Assembly: GCF_000241525.1 (NCBI RefSeq)
Contig: NZ_AHIL01000002.1
Location: 248,001 to 312,000, forward strand
DNA length: 64,000 nt
Source: Comamonas testosteroni ATCC 11996
GTDB lineage: Bacteria > Pseudomonadota > Gammaproteobacteria > Burkholderiales > Burkholderiaceae_C
Direction: 5' to 3'
Shown piece after piece: positions 6,536 to 16,129 of the stretch. Made by a program: the position numbers and the translations under genes. The notes beneath the pieces were generated by a model. It saw nothing but the letters and a program-made list of their open reading frames with translations. It did no database searches and was not told where the DNA came from. Within the stretch, counting starts at the first letter, position 1, and every line of letters starts with the position of its first letter.

Positions 6536-8707
6536 TCAAGGCATTGAAACAGGGCGCTTTTGCAGCGTGAACGGCGGCAGGCCCTTGATCAGCAGCTGGC
6601 CGTAGCTGGTGCCCGTCAGGCGACGGTCATAGCAGTACACATGGGCCTGGTCTTCCTCGGTCCGGATAGCGCGGCCTACCCACTGCGCCAGGCGAATGGC
6701 CGTGGCCGGCACCACCAGCTCGTTGAAGGGGTTGCGGCCGCTGCTGCGCAGCCATTCGGCTCTGGCTTCGCCAACGGGGTCGTCAGGCGGAGCAAAAGGC
6801 AGCTTGGTGATGAACAGGGACTCGCAGAGTGCTCCGGGCAGGTCCAGTCCTTCGCCAAAGGACTGCATGCCGAAGATGATGGAGGGCTCACCCATCGCCA
6901 CGGCCTCGCGGTGGCGTGCCAGCAGTGTCTGGCGGGGCAGGGCGGTCTGCACCAGCACCTGGTTGCGCATGCTGGTGGAAAGCGCATCCACGGCCTGGCG
7001 CATCTGCTCGCGGGATGTGAACAAGACCAGTGCGCCGGCCTCTATGCGGCTCAGATCGTTCAGCAGGGCCTCTACCATCTCCTCGGTAAAGCGTGCGGCT
7101 TCGCGCGGGTCTGAGACCGTTTCACGGGCCACCAGCGTGCCCTGGCGCGCATAGTCGAAGGGACTTGGCACTTCCAGCGTGGTGACAGAGGCGTCATTGG
7201 CCAGCCCCGCCTCACGCAAAAAGAAGTCGAAATGGCCGCAGCTGGTCAGCGTGGCGGATGTCAGTACCGCGCCGCGCACCTGCGACCACAGATGCTGGCG
7301 CAGTGTGGAGCCGGGCTGTATGGGGCTGGCATGGGCCTTGACCACGATGAACTCGCCGTCCATCTCCAGCGTGAACCACTTGGCATGGGGCACCATCTTG
7401 CCGTCGCCGTCGCTCTCGTTGTTCTGCAGCAGCAATTGCGTGGTGTTGAAAATGGCTTCCAGCCTGGGAGCCAGGGCTCCTACCTGCGCATAGACGGTGG
7501 ACAGGCGCTGTGCTTGCTCGGGTTGTTCCTTGATTTCGGCACGCAGGGCCTTGGAGACGGCACGCAGCGCATCCAGAAAGCCGTCGGCATGGTGCGCAAT
7601 CTGTCCCAGAGGCTCCAGAAGGGCCTCTGGCAGCATTCCGCGGGGTGCCCGTACCCTGGCTGGCCCATAGCTGTCTTTTTGCGATTTGAGCGTCTCTCCG
7701 TAGTGCTCCATGACCAGTCGCGCCAGCTCCTGCATCTGCTGGCGCAGCTGACCCGCATGCTTGGGCACGTCGGCCAGTTCCTCCACTTCGGCGACCTGGT
7801 TCACGCGCAGCGCACGGCTGGCCAGCTTGTCGATCCAGCCCAGGCGGCTCAGATCCATCTCGCCGGCAAACTGGTCCAGAGCCGTGGAGGGCAGGTGGTG
7901 GGCTTCATCGAGCACCAGCAGGCAATTGTCCAGCTCGGGCAGCAGCTTGGAGCCCAGCGATGAAAGCAGCAAATCATGATTGGCGACAATGACTTGCGCT
8001 GCCACCAGGTCTTTGCGGCGCTCGTAATAGACGCAGTTGCCGAAGGCCGGGCAGTGCTTTCCGGTGCATGAAGAGGACTCGGCAGCCACGGGACTCCAGG
8101 CCTCGGCTTCGGGCGGGGTCTCCAGCGAATCGCGGTCGCCGTTCCAGGCCTCCGTGGCCAGCGCATCGGCCATGGATTTGTAGAACTGCATGCGGGCCTG
8201 CAGTTCATGCTGAGGACGACTGAACTTGGTCTGACCCTGCTCATCGCCAAACAGGTCGTCCATCTCGTCCTGTGCTTCCCCCGTGCTCGCCAGACGTTCC
8301 AGCTTGAGTTTGCAGACAAAGCGGCCGCGCCCCTTGGCCAGCGCGAATTTGAAAGGCTGGTCCAGCTTTTGCGCCAGGGCCGGCAAATCCTTGTTCACCA
8401 GCTGTTCCTGCAGCGCCACCGTGGCTGTGGAGATCAGCACGCGCGTGCCGCGCGACAGCGCCATGCGGATGGCCGGAATGCTGTAGGCCAGCGATTTTCC
8501 GACTCCGGTTCCAGCCTGCACGACAGCGATGGCACGACGCGGTTCCGGCTCGTCTTCATCGATTTTTCCGAGCTGGGCCTGGCTCAGCGTTTGCGCGATC
8601 TGGGCCGCCATTTTTCGCTGTCCATCACGACTGCGAAATCCCGGCATGGCCCCGACCACGGCATCAAAGGAATTCAGGGCCTCTTCAGCCCACTTTTTTT
8701 CATGCAT
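6536..8707 (-). CDS. dinG: ATP-dependent DNA helicase DinG (Fe-S, XPD-like)
   Basis: A 723-residue superfamily 2 helicase. Walker A is AGTGVGKS (65-72) and the DEAH box is DEAHH (267-271). The Fe-S cluster cysteines are Cys132 (RFVCKLK), Cys214, Cys219 and Cys225 (CTGKHCPAFGNC), in the order seen in DinG/XPD. The C-terminal half carries motif V/VI-like segments (FGMQSFGEGLDLPG, QWVGRAIRTEEDQ). DinG unwinds 5'-to-3', resolving R-loops and G-quadruplexes during replication-transcription conflicts. It lies alone between two DnaA-box-bearing AT-rich gaps. The usual SOS regulation in E. coli is not evident here, as no LexA box was seen upstream. Confidence 0.93.
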   Translation of the reverse strand: MHEKKWAEEALNSFDAVVGAMPGFRSRDGQRKMAAQIAQTLSQAQLGKIDEDEPEPRRAIAVVQAGTGVGKSLAYSIPAIRMALSRGTRVLISTATVALQEQLVNKDLPALAQKLDQPFKFALAKGRGRFVCKLKLERLASTGEAQDEMDDLFGDEQGQTKFSRPQHELQARMQFYKSMADALATEAWNGDRDSLETPPEAEAWSPVAAESSSCTGKHCPAFGNCVYYERRKDLVAAQVIVANHDLLLSSLGSKLLPELDNCLLVLDEAHHLPSTALDQFAGEMDLSRLGWIDKLASRALRVNQVAEVEELADVPKHAGQLRQQMQELARLVMEHYGETLKSQKDSYGPARVRAPRGMLPEALLEPLGQIAHHADGFLDALRAVSKALRAEIKEQPEQAQRLSTVYAQVGALAPRLEAIFNTTQLLLQNNESDGDGKMVPHAKWFTLEMDGEFIVVKAHASPIQPGSTLRQHLWSQVRGAVLTSATLTSCGHFDFFLREAGLANDASVTTLEVPSPFDYARQGTLVARETVSDPREAARFTEEMVEALLNDLSRIEAGALVLFTSREQMRQAVDALSTSMRNQVLVQTALPRQTLLARHREAVAMGEPSIIFGMQSFGEGLDLPGALCESLFITKLPFAPPDDPVGEARAEWLRSSGRNPFNELVVPATAIRLAQWVGRAIRTEEDQAHVYCYDRRLTGTSYGQLLIKGLPPFTLQKRPVSMP

Positions 8708-8870
8708 TTCAGCGTTTTTCGAGACGCAAAGACGCTGTGCTTTTGCGACTTATAAGTATTCGTACAGAGATATGTATTAAATAAGATTGAATTTCTTATG
8801 CAATACGGCATACAAATCAGGGGAGTTTGTATGTTCTACAGCTGTATCCGAGGGAGTCGGTGGGCAGAAC

Positions 8871-9312
8871 TTTTCCACTACTTGTATATGACTTGTTCAT
8901 TGTAGTTGTGGATTCTGCCGAGTGCAGTTACCAAGAAACTTATCCACAGAATGGGTTGAAGATTGGCCTGTACATATCCTGGAGACAACCATGTATCAAT
9001 CCCTGTGGATATGGTTGTTAAATTTTTATGAACAAAAAGATTTTTCTAGATTGCGACTTTGCTGTAATTTTGCAGAAATGCCATGGTTTTCAAGTGCTGT
9101 GGGTAAGGTTGTTCATGGCTATCTTCGCTCTTGCCAGTGGTGAAAAAGCAAATTTATCCACAAGTTTGATGAAAGCCCGCTGGGGTGGCTGAAGGCGCAA
9201 GATTACCCACCGGCAATGCTCGTCGCACTGGTTTGTATGCAAGAGCGCCGGTTTCTGTTGAAATCTGGAGGCAAAGGAGGAGAAGGGCGAAATCTATCCA
9301 CCGCGTGGATAA
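8871..9312. other. Second AT-rich DnaA-box cluster upstream of dinG
   Basis: Perfect TTATCCACA boxes lie at 8940-8948 and 9154-9162. One-mismatch boxes lie at 9004-9012 (TGTGGATAT) and 9304-9312 (CGTGGATAA), with weaker TTTTCCACT at 8871 and CTATCCACC at 9294. No trio array follows any of them. This could be a secondary origin module, a DnaA-titration site comparable to datA, or DnaA control of dinG. Confidence 0.5.
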
Positions 9313-9323
9313 CTTTAAAGCTC

Positions 9324-9360
9324 ACCTTTTGATAGTAGATATTCATTGACTATCAAAGGT
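9324..9360. repeat. Inverted repeat upstream of the metal-efflux operon
   Basis: ACCTTTTGATAGT (9324-9336) and ACTATCAAAGGT (9349-9360) form a 12-bp stem with one bulged T and a 12-nt loop. It is not followed by a T run, so an operator is more likely than a terminator. Confidence 0.5.
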
Positions 9361-9436
9361 TTGATTGTGTTTTCCCTGAAATTCAGAGACAAGGCATGCT
9401 TCGGCCCTTGGCCATGAAATGATGATGCTTTTGGTA

Positions 9437-9460
9437 CTCATGTATGAAAAAATACATGAG
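9437..9460. repeat. Perfect 9-bp inverted repeat upstream of the metal-efflux operon
   Basis: CTCATGTAT (9437-9445) and ATACATGAG (9452-9460) flank GAAAAA. It lies about 270 bp before the adaptor gene and could be an operator. Nothing else is recognisable in the remaining 9461-9731 stretch except the ribosome-binding site GGAAAAGGG. Confidence 0.4.
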
Positions 9461-9731
9461 AAATGCCTGTTTTTTGAGCAAGTTGCAGAAGGTATGCGTG
9501 ATTTGCCTGAAAAACGGGCAATGCAGCCTGTCTGAAGGCTGATTTCCTGGTGTCAGGCCATCAGCGGGGCCTGGCCTGCTCTGCGGCCCTGTTTCAGTCC
9601 GTGTCTGGTCTTACCAAACCGTAATGCGTGTGTCATCCACGCCGCTGGGGGCTGTTCCTAGCATGGTGGCATCACTGCAAGTGAGGCCGCGGACCAGCTC
9701 GTCACTTGCCAGTCATGGAAAAGGGTGAACG

Positions 9732-10895
9732 ATGAACAAAAGCCTTGTGGGACTGCCGGGAGCGGCACATTTACCAAACTGGACATGGGCAAGACTGCCG
9801 GTGGTGGCTGCGGCCATTGCCGTGGCGGGTCTGTTGGGTGGCTGTGATGCCTCCAAGGCCACCGAGGAAGCGAAGAAGCCGGTTGCGCAGCTGCCCAAAG
9901 GCTTTATTCAGGTCAAGCCAGAATCCGTGAAGATGCTGGAGATCGCGCCCGTGGCCGATCCGCAAGGGGTGCAGATGGCCTGGGCTCCTGCGCATGTGGC
10001 GTTTGTCGAGGATCGTGTGGCTTCGGTCGCAGTGCCGCTATCGGCGCGTGTCGTGGCTGTCAATGCGCATGTGGGCGATATGGTCAAGGCCGGTGATTTG
10101 CTGGCGACGCTGGTCAGCCCCGATGCACTGCGCACCCGCTATGACGTGGCTGCGGCCAAGACCGCACACGACGTGGCTGTGGTGGAAGCCCAGCGCCAGC
10201 AGACCATGGTGGACAAGGGCGTGGGCGTGGAAGTCGATCTGCGTGCCGCGCAGGCCAAGCTGCGTGAAACCTCGCAGGAGTTGGGCCGTGCACAGGGCAC
10301 GGCAGCGCTGCTGGGCTCTGGTGGCGGCGATCGGATCGAGCTGCGCGCACCGCGCGCCGGCATCGTGGCCGAGCGCAAGGCCGTGGTGGGTACCGCTGCC
10401 GAGCCAGGAGCGGCGCTGTTCATGATTGGCGACCCCCAAGCCATGAATGTGGTCGCAGAGGTATTCGAGTCCGATCTGCCTGGCATTCGTCTGGGCAGTT
10501 CCGTACAGGTCGAGGTACCGCAGCTGCCCAAGCCGATCAAGGGCACGGTCCGTCATCTGGGGGCGACGCTGGACAAGGAGTCGCGCCGCGCTGCCGTGGT
10601 GGTGGAGCTGAGCGAACAGAACCCGGTGCTGCGTCCCGGCATGCAGGCCAAGGTGGGCGTGCAGTTGTCGAATCTGCAGGAGATGCTGATTCCCGTCACT
10701 GCCGTGCTTATCAAGGATGAGAGCCGCAGCGTGGTCTATGTACAGCATGAGAACAACCAGTTCGAAGCTCGCGTAGTGACGCTCGGGCGTCCATCGCGCG
10801 GCATGGTGCCGGTGATCAGCGGCCTCAAGGTCGGTGAGAAGATCGTGGTGCGTGGTGGCCTGCTGCTCGACGGCGCGGCCAGTCAGCTGCTGTAG
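9732..10895 (+). CDS. RND efflux periplasmic adaptor (CzcB/CusB-like membrane-fusion lipoprotein)
   Basis: A 387-residue membrane-fusion protein. The N-terminus has a hydrophobic segment ending in the lipobox LLGGC, with Cys38 as the probable lipidated residue. A split barrel-sandwich hybrid follows (SARVVAVNAHVGDMVKAGDLLATL and RAPRAGIVAERKAVVGTAA halves) around a helical hairpin rich in Ala/Gln/Glu (about 140-200), then beta-barrel and membrane-proximal domains. It links the inner-membrane pump to the outer-membrane channel. It is the first gene of the pump operon, 20 nt before the RND gene. No His- or Met-rich metal-binding extension is visible. Confidence 0.85.
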   Translation: MNKSLVGLPGAAHLPNWTWARLPVVAAAIAVAGLLGGCDASKATEEAKKPVAQLPKGFIQVKPESVKMLEIAPVADPQGVQMAWAPAHVAFVEDRVASVAVPLSARVVAVNAHVGDMVKAGDLLATLVSPDALRTRYDVAAAKTAHDVAVVEAQRQQTMVDKGVGVEVDLRAAQAKLRETSQELGRAQGTAALLGSGGGDRIELRAPRAGIVAERKAVVGTAAEPGAALFMIGDPQAMNVVAEVFESDLPGIRLGSSVQVEVPQLPKPIKGTVRHLGATLDKESRRAAVVVELSEQNPVLRPGMQAKVGVQLSNLQEMLIPVTAVLIKDESRSVVYVQHENNQFEARVVTLGRPSRGMVPVISGLKVGEKIVVRGGLLLDGAASQLL

Positions 10896-10915
10896 TCCCG
10901 GCAGGAGTCTGAACC

Positions 10916-13900
10916 ATGCTGCGTTCATTTATTGCATTTGTCGTCCATCGCCGACTGCTGGCGCTGTGCGCCACGCTGGCGATTGCCATCTATGGCGTCT
11001 ACGCCTATCTGCAGACGGCCATCGAAGCCTACCCTGACGTGACCAATGTGCAGGTCGGCGTGATCACCCAGGCTCCTGGCCTGGCTCCTGAGGAAGTGGA
11101 GCGCCAGATCACGCAGCCGCTGGAGCGTGAACTCAACGGCACGCCGGGTCTGATATCGCTGCGTTCGGAGAGCTATTTCGGTCTCTCCATGATCAACCTG
11201 GTCTTCAACGACGACGCGAAAAGCTTCACTGCGCGTGCCGAGGTTTCGCAGCGTCTGCCGCAGGCAGATCTGCCCAACGGCGTGACGCCTGAAATGGCGC
11301 CCGACTACACCCCGCTGGGCAAGATTTTCTACTATCGCCTGCAAAGCGACAGGCACACCCTGGCGCAGCTGCGCACCGAGCAGGAATGGCATGTGGTGCG
11401 CGTGCTCAAGCAGGTGCAGGGCGTGGCCGATGTGGTGAGCATTGGCGGCTTCGTCAAGGAGTTCCACGTTGAAGTCGATCCCGAGAAGCTCTACAGCCTG
11501 GGCCTGTCGCTGGACGATGTGAGCGATGCGCTGTCCAAGTCCAACCGCAATGTTGGCGGTGGCCTGATGCGCCGCGGCGAGCAGTCCTTCATCATTCGCG
11601 GTATCGGCCTGTTGCGCAATCCGCAGGAGATTCAGGATGTGGTCGTTGCCATGCGTGGCAAGGCTCCCGTGACCATCGGTGACGTGGCGCGTGTCGCGCA
11701 GTCGCATACGCCGCGTCAGGGCTCGGTGGGCATGGACGACCAGAACGATGTGGTGCAGGGCATTGTGCTGCTCAAGCGCGGCGCCAACCCCTCCATCGTG
11801 CTCGATGACATTCATGCCAAGGTCGAGGAGCTCAACAGCGGCGGCCTGCCTGAAGGCATGCACATGGTCACCAACTATGACCGCTCCGATCTGGTGGGCC
11901 ACACGCTCAAGACCGTGCAGCACAACCTGCTGTTCGGTGCCACGCTGATTGTGGCCGTGCTGTGGCTGTTCCTGCGCAGCCTGCGTGGCTCGCTGATCGT
12001 GGCCACCGTGATTCCGCTGTCGCTGCTGGTGGCCTTCATCGGCTTGCACTGGCTGGGCATGCCCGCCAATCTGATCTCCATGGGAGCCATCGACTTCGGC
12101 ATCATGGTGGACGGTGCCGTGGTGCTGGCCGAGAACATCATCCGCAATGCACGCCAGCGCAAGCCGCAGACGGCCAATGACATGCGCCACATCATTGTGG
12201 ATTCGGCCGTTGCCGTGGCCAAGCCCACCTTGTTCGCCATGGCCATCGTGATTGCGGCGCTGATTCCCGTGTTCTCGCTGCAGAGCATCGAAGGCCGCAT
12301 CTTCCGCCCGCTGGCCATGACCTACAGCTTTGCCCTGCTGGGCGCGCTGGTGTTTGCCATGGGACTGGTGCCTGCGCTGTGCGCCCTGATGCTCAAGCCC
12401 AAGCATGTGATGGTGGAAGAGCCCAAGATCTTCGACCGCGCGCACCACGGCTACCAGCACTGGATCGCCAAGGTGCTGGGCGCAGCCAAGCGTCGCACGG
12501 CCGTGATTGCCGTGTTCGTGAGCGTGCTGGTGGTGGCCGGGGTTTCAGCCAAATGGCTGGGCACCGAGTTCCTGCCCGAGCTCGATGAGGGCGATGCCTA
12601 TGTGCTGGTGCAGATGCCGGCTTCCATCTCGCTGGAAAAAGGCCAGGAAGTGCTGCGCGATGTGCGTCTGCGCCTCAAGGTCTTCCCCGAGGTGATTACC
12701 GTCACCACGGAGCAGGGACGTCCCGAATCGGGCACCGACAACGAGACGCTCAATCTGGCCAAGGTGCTGGTGCGCCTCAAGCCCCACGGCGATTGGCGCA
12801 AGGGCCTGACCAAGCCTGCGCTGATCGAGGAAATGCGTGCGACGCTGGGTGAAATTCCCGGCGTGGCCTTCAACTTCGCGCAGCCTATTCGCGACAGCGT
12901 GGAAGAGTCCACATCGGGCGCGCGCGGCCAGGTCGTGCTCAAGCTGTTCGGCCCCGATATTCCCACCCTGCGCGGCATTCTTCAGCAGACCAAGTCGCTG
13001 GTGAAAGGCATCGATGGCGTGGTTGACCTGGATCTGTATCGCGATGCTCCGGCACCCCAGGTGCATGTGCAGTTCGATCGCCAGGCACTGGCGCGCCAGG
13101 GCATTGCCATGGAAGACGCGCAAAAGACGCTGGAAGTGGCCCTGGCAGGCAATGTGGCCACCACTTTGTGGGAGGGCGAGTTCCCCGTGCCGGTGCGCGT
13201 GCGTCTGCCCTATGTGGACCGCATGGACGAGGAGCGCATTCGCAACATCGCCATACCGCTGCCCGATGGTGGTTCGGTCCCCCTGGGATCGGTCGGTACG
13301 GTCAGCATGAAGATCGGCAACTCCTCCATCTTCCGCGAAGGCAATGCGCGCTACATGGCGCTCAAATTCAACGTGGAAGGCCGGGATATCGGCTCGGTGG
13401 TGAAGGACACGCTGGCCACCTTCAAGCAGAACGTGAAGCTGCCCGAAGGCTACCAGGCCGTCTGGGGCGGCGAGTGGGAGAACCAGCAGCGTGCGGCTGC
13501 ACGCCTGAAGGTGGTGGTGCCGCTGTCTCTGGTCATCGTCTATGCCCTGCTGTTTGGCGCGCTGGGCCAGGCCCGCAGCGCCGGCATCATCCTGCTGTGC
13601 GCGCCGTTCGCCATGGTGGGCGGCATCGCAGCTTTGCATCTGGCACACATCGAGCTGTCCATCAGCGCGGCCATCGGCTTTATCGCCTTGCTGGGTCAGG
13701 TGGCCCTGGCGGGCTTGCTGGTGGTCTCTGCGGTCGAGGATTTGCGCCGTCAGGGCATGCCCTTGATGCAGGCGCTGATCGAAGGTGCAGCCGAGCGCAT
13801 GCGTTCCATCATTTTGGTGGCTTTGCTGGCGCTGCTGGGCCTGCTGCCCATGGCTCTGTCTACCGGCGTGGGTAGCGAAACCCAGCGCCCCTTTGCCTCG

Positions 13901-14029
13901 GTCATCGTCGGCGGCATGGTGGTGCTGCCACTGGTGGCACTGGTGCTGCTGCCCGTGCTGTATGCCTTGCTGGGCCCCAAGAACATGTTGACGCAGGAAG
14001 AACGTGATGAAAGCGCTCAAGATGAATAA
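10916..14029 (+). CDS. Heavy-metal efflux RND pump, CzcA-like (HME subfamily)
   Basis: A 1037-residue inner-membrane RND transporter with twelve predicted membrane segments: one at about 10-30, a block at 340-500, one near 530 and a block at 860-1020. Two large periplasmic loops separate them. The TM4 signature DFGIMVDGAVVLAEN places Asp393, Asp399 and Glu406 at the same spacing as the proton-relay residues of Cupriavidus CzcA, which favours Zn/Co/Cd/Ni over the Cu/Ag pumps. It exports metal by proton antiport through the tripartite complex encoded by its neighbours. The exact metal cannot be read from sequence alone. Confidence 0.88.
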   Translation: MLRSFIAFVVHRRLLALCATLAIAIYGVYAYLQTAIEAYPDVTNVQVGVITQAPGLAPEEVERQITQPLERELNGTPGLISLRSESYFGLSMINLVFNDDAKSFTARAEVSQRLPQADLPNGVTPEMAPDYTPLGKIFYYRLQSDRHTLAQLRTEQEWHVVRVLKQVQGVADVVSIGGFVKEFHVEVDPEKLYSLGLSLDDVSDALSKSNRNVGGGLMRRGEQSFIIRGIGLLRNPQEIQDVVVAMRGKAPVTIGDVARVAQSHTPRQGSVGMDDQNDVVQGIVLLKRGANPSIVLDDIHAKVEELNSGGLPEGMHMVTNYDRSDLVGHTLKTVQHNLLFGATLIVAVLWLFLRSLRGSLIVATVIPLSLLVAFIGLHWLGMPANLISMGAIDFGIMVDGAVVLAENIIRNARQRKPQTANDMRHIIVDSAVAVAKPTLFAMAIVIAALIPVFSLQSIEGRIFRPLAMTYSFALLGALVFAMGLVPALCALMLKPKHVMVEEPKIFDRAHHGYQHWIAKVLGAAKRRTAVIAVFVSVLVVAGVSAKWLGTEFLPELDEGDAYVLVQMPASISLEKGQEVLRDVRLRLKVFPEVITVTTEQGRPESGTDNETLNLAKVLVRLKPHGDWRKGLTKPALIEEMRATLGEIPGVAFNFAQPIRDSVEESTSGARGQVVLKLFGPDIPTLRGILQQTKSLVKGIDGVVDLDLYRDAPAPQVHVQFDRQALARQGIAMEDAQKTLEVALAGNVATTLWEGEFPVPVRVRLPYVDRMDEERIRNIAIPLPDGGSVPLGSVGTVSMKIGNSSIFREGNARYMALKFNVEGRDIGSVVKDTLATFKQNVKLPEGYQAVWGGEWENQQRAAARLKVVVPLSLVIVYALLFGALGQARSAGIILLCAPFAMVGGIAALHLAHIELSISAAIGFIALLGQVALAGLLVVSAVEDLRRQGMPLMQALIEGAAERMRSIILVALLALLGLLPMALSTGVGSETQRPFASVIVGGMVVLPLVALVLLPVLYALLGPKNMLTQEERDESAQDE

Positions 14030-15302
14030 GTGGCACTCTCTGGCCATGGCCGCTGCACTGTGCTGCGGTGCTTTCAGCGGCATGGGCCATGCTGCCGAGA
14101 CTATGGATGCAGCCGCATACAGCAATGCTGCAGCGGGCCGTATGGCGGCCCCTGCACAGCCTGTGACCTTGCAGGAATATCTGCGCATCGTCGTGCAGAA
14201 CCAGCCCAATCTGGCGGCTGATCGCATGCAGCTGGATCTGGCCAAGGCCGACAGCAAGACGGCTGCCACCATACCCAATCCCGCCATGCACTACTCCAGC
14301 AAGCGCGGCGAAAAGGAATGGGGTGTGGAGCAGGCCATCCCCATCTTCGGCCAGCGCGGCATGCGCATCGAGAACGCCAGGCTGGGCGAGAAGGCCGCTG
14401 CGGCCAATGCCGATGTCGCAGTCGCCGTCACCATGAGCGATGCAGCCCATGCCTTCAATGAGCTGCTGGTGGCACAGCAGCGCTATCAGGTGTGGTTGGC
14501 TGCCCGTGATGAGCTGGAGAAGGCAGGCAACATCGTCAAGGGCCAGATCGAAGCAGGCACGCGCAGCCGTTATGACGGCGCGCGCCTTAACCTGCAACAG
14601 GCACAGATGAGCATGCAGGTCAGCAAGGCTCAGGCCGCCTTGCGGGATGCAGCGTCACGTGTGGCCAGCATTGCGGCCTTGCCGCAATGGCAGGTACGTG
14701 TGGAAGGCAGCCTGCAGGCCACTGACATTCGCAAGGCAGCCAGCTACGAGCAGCTGTGGAACCAGGCGCAGACCCAGTTGCCGAGTCTGCGTGCCGCGCA
14801 GGCCGAGCTCGACAGGTCGCGCCAGAAAATCAAGCTGGAGCAGCGTGAAGCATTGCCCACGCCATCCTTTGGTCTGGCCCGCATTCGCAACAGCGTGGAT
14901 GGCAGTTTCAACCAGGTGGGTGTGAGCGTGGAAATCCCGCTTTTCGACCGCCGCCAGGGCCCCATCGAGCGCGCCAAGGTCGAGGCCGATCAGGCCGAGC
15001 TGCGCCGTGATGCGGTCGTGCTTGCCGCTCAGTCCGAATTGCAGCGTGCCCTGCAGCAGCTGTCGCTGCGCCGAACGGCCGTGCGCGACTACGAGAAGGA
15101 AGGGCTGGCGCAGATCGCGCCGCTGCACCAGATGGCACAAGACGCCTACAAGCTGGGCAAGGGTACGATCCTGGAGCTGATCGATGCGCTGGGCTCGATT
15201 ACCGAGCACAGGCTGGAGCACCTGGAGCTGGTCAAGGACATGCTGGATGCCGAGTGGGAAGTGCGTCAGGCCAGCGGCGATCTGCCACAGGTGCAGCCTT
15301 GA
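14007..15302 (+). CDS. TolC-family outer-membrane efflux channel (CzcC-like)
   Basis: A 431-residue outer-membrane factor. A signal peptide ends near GMGHA, followed by two repeats of long amphipathic helices rich in Ala/Gln (the OEP domain), with the barrel-strand segment SVEIPLFDRRQGPIERAK in the second repeat. It completes the tripartite metal pump. The ATG at 14007 follows GGAAG and overlaps the end of the pump gene by 23 bp, so translation is probably coupled. A GTG one codon upstream is the alternative start. Confidence 0.85.
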   Translation: MKALKMNKWHSLAMAAALCCGAFSGMGHAAETMDAAAYSNAAAGRMAAPAQPVTLQEYLRIVVQNQPNLAADRMQLDLAKADSKTAATIPNPAMHYSSKRGEKEWGVEQAIPIFGQRGMRIENARLGEKAAAANADVAVAVTMSDAAHAFNELLVAQQRYQVWLAARDELEKAGNIVKGQIEAGTRSRYDGARLNLQQAQMSMQVSKAQAALRDAASRVASIAALPQWQVRVEGSLQATDIRKAASYEQLWNQAQTQLPSLRAAQAELDRSRQKIKLEQREALPTPSFGLARIRNSVDGSFNQVGVSVEIPLFDRRQGPIERAKVEADQAELRRDAVVLAAQSELQRALQQLSLRRTAVRDYEKEGLAQIAPLHQMAQDAYKLGKGTILELIDALGSITEHRLEHLELVKDMLDAEWEVRQASGDLPQVQP

Positions 15303-15424
15303 GCGAGGCGAGGGAGATGGCACAAACCCCTGTACCACCTCCTGATGCCGCTGCATCTCCGGCTGCGAAGGTGGAGGCAACGGCTTATAGTGTCTGTCCA
15401 CCAACGGCCAGAGACAGACTCAGC

Positions 15425-16129
15425 ATGTACCGCTACCTCATCATCGAAGACGATGCGCTCAACGCGCGTTACATCGCTGAAGGGTTGCGCCAGCAAGGCG
15501 CGCATGTCAGCGTCTGCGGTGACGGCGTGCAAGGCATTGCACAGGCTGTTGGCGAGAACTGGGATGTCATCATCCTCGACCGCATGTTGCCCAATGGCTT
15601 TGACGGGCTGCAGATTCTGCAGACACTGCGCTCCATGGGCAAGCAGACGCCGGTGCTGGTGCTCAGCGCCTTGTCTGCCACGGATGAGAGAGTGCGCGGG
15701 CTCAAGGCCGGCTGCGATGACTATCTGACCAAGCCCTTTGCATTTTCCGAGCTATCGGCAAGGCTCGAAGCCCTGGTGCGCCGCGCACAGATACCAGCTC
15801 CCACACGCGAGATGCAGGTGGCCGATCTGCGCGTCAACCTGATTTCACGCAGTGCCGAGCGCGCCGGCCAGCCGCTTTCGCTGCAGCCGCGCGAGTTCCG
15901 TCTGCTGGCGTTTCTCATGCAGCATGCGCATCAGATCGTCACGCGCACCATGCTGCTGGAGTCGGTCTGGGATTACCGCTTCGATCCGCAGACCAATGTG
16001 ATCGACGTGCACATCAGCCGCCTGCGCAGCAAGGTGGACAAAGGCTTTGCCACGCCTCTCATCCATACCGTGCGCGGTGTGGGCTACAGCCTTTCGGACC
16101 AGCCGCAAGACCTGCCCGAGGTGGTCTGA
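15425..16129 (+). CDS. OmpR-family response regulator of the metal-efflux operon (CzcR/CusR-like)
   Basis: A 234-residue regulator with a receiver domain (acidic pocket Glu8/Asp9-Asp10, phospho-acceptor Asp52 in ILDRMLP, Lys103 in LTKPF) and a C-terminal winged helix DNA-binding domain (LSLQPREFRLLAFLMQHAH, VHISRLRSKVD). The start MYRYLIIEDD is chosen because longer versions add an unstructured Pro/Ala-rich leader overlapping the channel gene. It lies 122 nt after the channel gene, and its stop overlaps the kinase start. It probably activates the pump operon when its partner senses metal. Confidence 0.85.
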   Translation: MYRYLIIEDDALNARYIAEGLRQQGAHVSVCGDGVQGIAQAVGENWDVIILDRMLPNGFDGLQILQTLRSMGKQTPVLVLSALSATDERVRGLKAGCDDYLTKPFAFSELSARLEALVRRAQIPAPTREMQVADLRVNLISRSAERAGQPLSLQPREFRLLAFLMQHAHQIVTRTMLLESVWDYRFDPQTNVIDVHISRLRSKVDKGFATPLIHTVRGVGYSLSDQPQDLPEVV

